Source: an uncultured Clostridia bacterium (GTDB lineage: Bacteria; Bacillota; Clostridia; TANB77; CAG-508). Taken from it: a DNA stretch of 9,217 nt. The notes beneath the pieces are model-generated. The model worked only from the letters and a program-made list of their open reading frames with translations, did not search any database and was not told the origin of the DNA. Positions 6,884 through 9,217 of the stretch are shown here, in pieces. The DNA is taken from positions 1 through 9,217 of the forward strand of contig CANQKB010000060.1 in NCBI GenBank assembly GCA_947624405.1. Direction: 5' to 3'. The position numbers and the translations under genes are program-made. Within the stretch, counting starts at the first letter, position 1. Each line of letters opens with the position of its first letter.

Positions 6884-8067
6884 ACTTGAGACCACAGACC
6901 TGTCTCCGATTGTGATGGAAGCGGGTACATCTACCCAAATTGTAGGTGTCCCTGATCCTCTAGTACTAGTCTTAGTCGTACCGGAAGATATAAGTATCAC
7001 CGAGTATAGCAAGAGACGACTCTGCAGCAGTAAGCCCGGATCCTTCGCCGAAGAAAATTCCTACAGCAGACACATCATTCCCAACTGGGTAAAGTTTACA
7101 ATCACGTATTGTAACATCTGATTTATTGAGTATATTAATTATTTTTTGGGTAACACCTATCGTTAATGAAGAACCAGTAATATTTATTGTTCCTTGAGAA
7201 CGGATATACATAGCATTTCCACCGGTCTGGAGCACAAATAGTTGAATTGGTCACATTACAGTCTACGAACTTGGTTAAGGCTATTGCCGAATTATAGTCG
7301 AAGTGTACATTAGAACTGTCAATTGTTAAAGATACTTTATTCTCAGCCGTGTCTCCACCAGCAAGCTTTACGCCACCGATCAACTTCAGTATTTCCTGTT
7401 ATTGTCACGTCATCTATGCTACTCAAGGTAATAGCTGCTTGATTCTGCTTATTTACAGTGTTTGAGATTACTGAAGAGGAGCCAACCGTTAAAGTTCCTG
7501 TTGATTCTCCCATGTTATTGTATATCGCCATTTTACTTAGTGTGTTTGCAGAAACCTTCGTATTATCGACAGTTGTGGCACCATTTCCTTCTATCCTTAC
7601 TGCACTTCCACCTGTACTAATTACTTGTCCACCATTTATATCTAAATTGCCATTATAGTCTTGAGACATATATATCACCAAACCGCTGGGAGCTTATGGT
7701 TGGAGTGCCATTTACAACTATGTTTCCGCCCCTTTGCTCCTATTAGGACTTGATCTAAGTCTGTTTTGATTGTTCCATTTCCCTTTATTGTAAATGTTCC
7801 TTGATTTGTTATTAACAAGCTTCTTTCTATGTCTAATGCCGACAAACTTGAGTCTTCCCAGCCTTTTTGTATTGTCAACGTTTTATTATTTGTATTTATT
7901 GCTATTGTTTTATCTATTATAAATTGTTCGGTAATGTCCTCATTTACATCTTTTTCTACTACTATTGTCCCTCCTGTGTTATCTTCACCGTATGAAACTG
8001 TATCTGCATATGCCTGAGATAGTCTTTCATAGTATGTTGTTGTTCCATTGTTGGTTACACTGTAATT

Positions 8068-8709
8068 TTTACTTAATGTTTTTATTTTTGATACCTCACC
8101 AGTCGTTTTATTTCCTGCGTTATCGTATGCTATTGCATATACACTATATTCCACACCGTCCAACAATTCAGAAAACTGATGATTTCCTGATTGTTGACCT
8201 GTTAAAGTTTGAACCGGTTGCGAACCATTTGATATCACAATATCACAATCTCTAAAGCCTGACATTTTTCCAGTAATACCTGCGTCTATTCCTGTAACAT
8301 TCACACTGAAAGAATTAAAGTCAAGTGTTCCTTCAACTAATGATACAACTGGCTTTTCTGGAGCTAAACTATCAATATGACATGTTCCATGTGCTGGTGT
8401 TTCACACTCCTCGCTATCATTTGTTGTCCACGCTTGTATGTCGTGAGTTCCATCATTTATGCCACCTTTACCTGTAGTTTCTATAGTAAACGAAACTTGC
8501 CTACTATTACCTTCAAAATTTATTGATTGTTTTTTGCTTCCGTCTACTCCATCTACTCCTGTTATTGTATAATTTATCTTCGTTGCCGTTGAATCTTCTG
8601 TTTTATCTGTTATTGTTACTGTTACATCTCCTGTATACCAGCCATTTACTGGTTGTACTGTGGCTCCTTCATTTTCTTGTTTAAATGTAATTTCTGGTGT
8701 TTGTAATGC
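8068..8709 (-). repeat. Protein-level module B: Ig-like domain plus FN3-like domain 2
   Basis: This is the second copy of the Ig-like plus FN3-like unit, about 214 residues. The Ig-like part spans TPEITFKQENEGATVQPVNG to the linker CHIDSLAPEKP, a form of the (I/H)DxxAPxxP linker common between bacterial Ig/FN3-type domains. The FN3-like part ends EYSVYAIAYDNAGNKTTGEV. The copies have diverged well beyond DNA-level repeats, so slippage or recombination between them is not obvious. Confidence 0.7.
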
Positions 8710-8712
8710 TTG

Positions 8713-9216
8713 TATTGTTTTTTGTGTTAGCTTATTTTGTGTATCTCTTGTTGTTCTTTTATGTCCTACTCTATCTGTACTTTCTACATAAATCGTATAT
8801 GTTTCTCCTGGTTTTAAACCACTTATTTCACATTCTTTATTTACCATACGATTATCTGTTCCATTACTAATTGTCTTTGTTGCCACTTTTGAACCATCTG
8901 CTTGTTCAACTATTATTTCACACTTCTCTATTCCTGATTGGGTTCCACATGTTTTGCAATCTTCTGCATTTACCGTTACGGTAAAACTTGTTGTTGTAAC
9001 TGAGCCTGCCTTTATTTTTGCTTCTGGCAATTCGGGTACCATTGTATCTCTTTTAAATTTTTCTTCATCTTTGTCTTTTGATGTTTTCTCTCCATCACTT
9101 GTCCATGCATCTATTACAAACTCTCCATCTTCTCTGAATATATCATTTTTTACTTCAAATTCTATCTCATGTGTACTTGGCTTAAATTCTTGCTCTGTAT
9201 CTGTTACTTCATCTCC
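8713..9216 (-). repeat. Protein-level module A: end of an Ig-like domain plus FN3-like domain 1
   Basis: The edge of the window reads into an Ig-like unit (EFEVKNDIFREDGEFVIDAW) followed by VPELPEAK and an FN3-like domain (SFTVTVNAED, GLKPGETYTIYVESTDRVGH). It aligns by eye with module B: FVIDAWTSD with HDIQAWTTND, VPELP with APEKP, TTSFTVTV with FNSFSVNV, SGIEKCEI with SGFRDCDI, and the closing ESTDRVGHKRTT with AYDNAGNKTT. Domain 1 carries an extra DCKTC cysteine pair that domain 2 lacks. Confidence 0.7.
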
Positions 9217-9217
9217 A

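Larger units (their letters stand above)
6496..9217 (-). pseudogene. Large surface protein: Ig-like/FN3-like modules then beta-helix-like region; 5' end outside window, 3' part broken by six +1 frameshifts
   Basis: The frame is open from the window edge to about 7735 (first complete codon at 9216). It encodes an Ig-like tail, an FN3-like domain, a second Ig-like and a second FN3-like domain, then Gly/Asn/Thr-rich strands (GTIVVEKDVNEDI, TFTIKGNGTIKTD) resembling a right-handed parallel beta-helix. From 7735 downwards the same kind of protein continues, but only by changing frame six times: near 7729-7732 (GGGG on the minus strand), 7688-7690 (CCC), 7381-7383, 7229-7230, 6985-6986 and 6713-6715. 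Each change equals one extra base; with those removed, about 905 codons are continuous to TAA at 6496. Continuity is clear at the joints (for example AKGGNIVVNGTPTISSSGL and TISSSGLVIYMSQDYNGN). No LPXTG or membrane anchor is seen. The likely role is an extracellular adhesin or carbohydrate-contact protein; this is inference from fold. Whether the gene is dead, phase-varied or misassembled cannot be settled here. Confidence 0.75.

Noticed and set aside
6690..7370. Cloning-vector or synthetic sequence, suggested by several common restriction sites (TCTAGA, ACTAGT, CTGCAG, GGATCC, AAGCTT) in the higher-G+C stretch
   Set aside because: The sites are scattered over about 700 bp, not clustered as a polylinker, and the sequence encodes beta-helix-like protein continuous with the upstream gene.
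6683..7745. Programmed +1 ribosomal frameshifting as an explanation for the chain of frames
   Set aside because: No in-frame stop or rare-codon slippery signal sits at each switch point, six efficient events in series would give almost no full-length product, and several switch points are simple homopolymer gains.
6864..8255. Plus-strand open frames opposite the surface-protein region (for example 6864-7121, 7458-7658, 7965-8255)
   Set aside because: The minus strand gives coherent FN3/beta-helix-like sequence over the whole region once six bases are corrected; the plus-strand frames have no recognisable content.
1..9217. Mollicute genetic code (TGA read as Trp), suggested by the low G+C
   Set aside because: ylxQ ends with TGA at exactly the family's usual length, next to the infB start, and tryptophans are encoded by TGG.
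1..9217. CRISPR arrays, tRNA or rRNA genes, transposases, integrases, attachment sites
   Set aside because: No direct-repeat/spacer pattern, tRNA- or rRNA-like segment or recombinase motif was found on either strand.

Overview
The window is AT-rich (roughly 30% G+C by hand-counted lines over most of it), uses AAAGGA/GGAGG-type ribosome binding sites and TGA as a stop codon. Its core is the rimP-nusA-infB-rbfA translation/transcription-factor operon in the arrangement typical of Firmicutes. A clostridial or related gut Firmicute is the best guess; the standard bacterial code applies and Mollicute code 4 does not.

Every gene is on the minus strand, so the order of transcription runs from high to low coordinates. 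At 6441-6469 there is a near-consensus sigma-70/sigma-A promoter (TTGACA, 17 bp, TAAAAT). It is followed by a short leader with a perfect 11-bp hairpin (6392-6418), then rimP (5919-6368), nusA (4779-5900), an L7Ae-family ylxQ/rplGA gene starting at TTG (4444-4755), infB (1462-4437), an unrecognised 47-codon gene (1243-1386), rbfA (882-1241) and a DHH/DHHA1 phosphoesterase of the NrnA type (870 to beyond position 1). The genes are packed tightly, with gaps of 1 to about 75 nt, and several ribosome binding sites overlap the preceding stop codon. The products act together: NusA in elongation and antitermination, RimP and RbfA in 30S maturation, IF-2 in initiation, YlxQ as an RNA-binding protein, NrnA in nano-RNA/pAp turnover. 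Two genes often found in this operon elsewhere are absent here: ylxR (between nusA and ylxQ) and ylxP (between infB and rbfA).

Upstream of the promoter, 6496-9217 holds the 3' part of a large surface-protein gene whose 5' end lies outside the window. The first 1.48 kb (9217 to about 7735) is one open frame encoding alternating Ig-like and fibronectin type III-like domains and the beginning of a parallel beta-helix-like region. The last 1.24 kb (about 7735 to 6496) continues the same beta-helix-like protein, but only if six single-base insertions are removed. All six shift the frame in the same direction, most lie in short homopolymers, and no nonsense codon interrupts the corrected frame. The same 1.24 kb has higher and patchier G+C (about 37-50% in most lines), rarer codons and a G7 tract. 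This is the most unusual part of the window. It is either a local assembly or consensus artefact, a recently broken gene, or a mosaic, divergent 3' cassette of a surface protein next to a housekeeping promoter.
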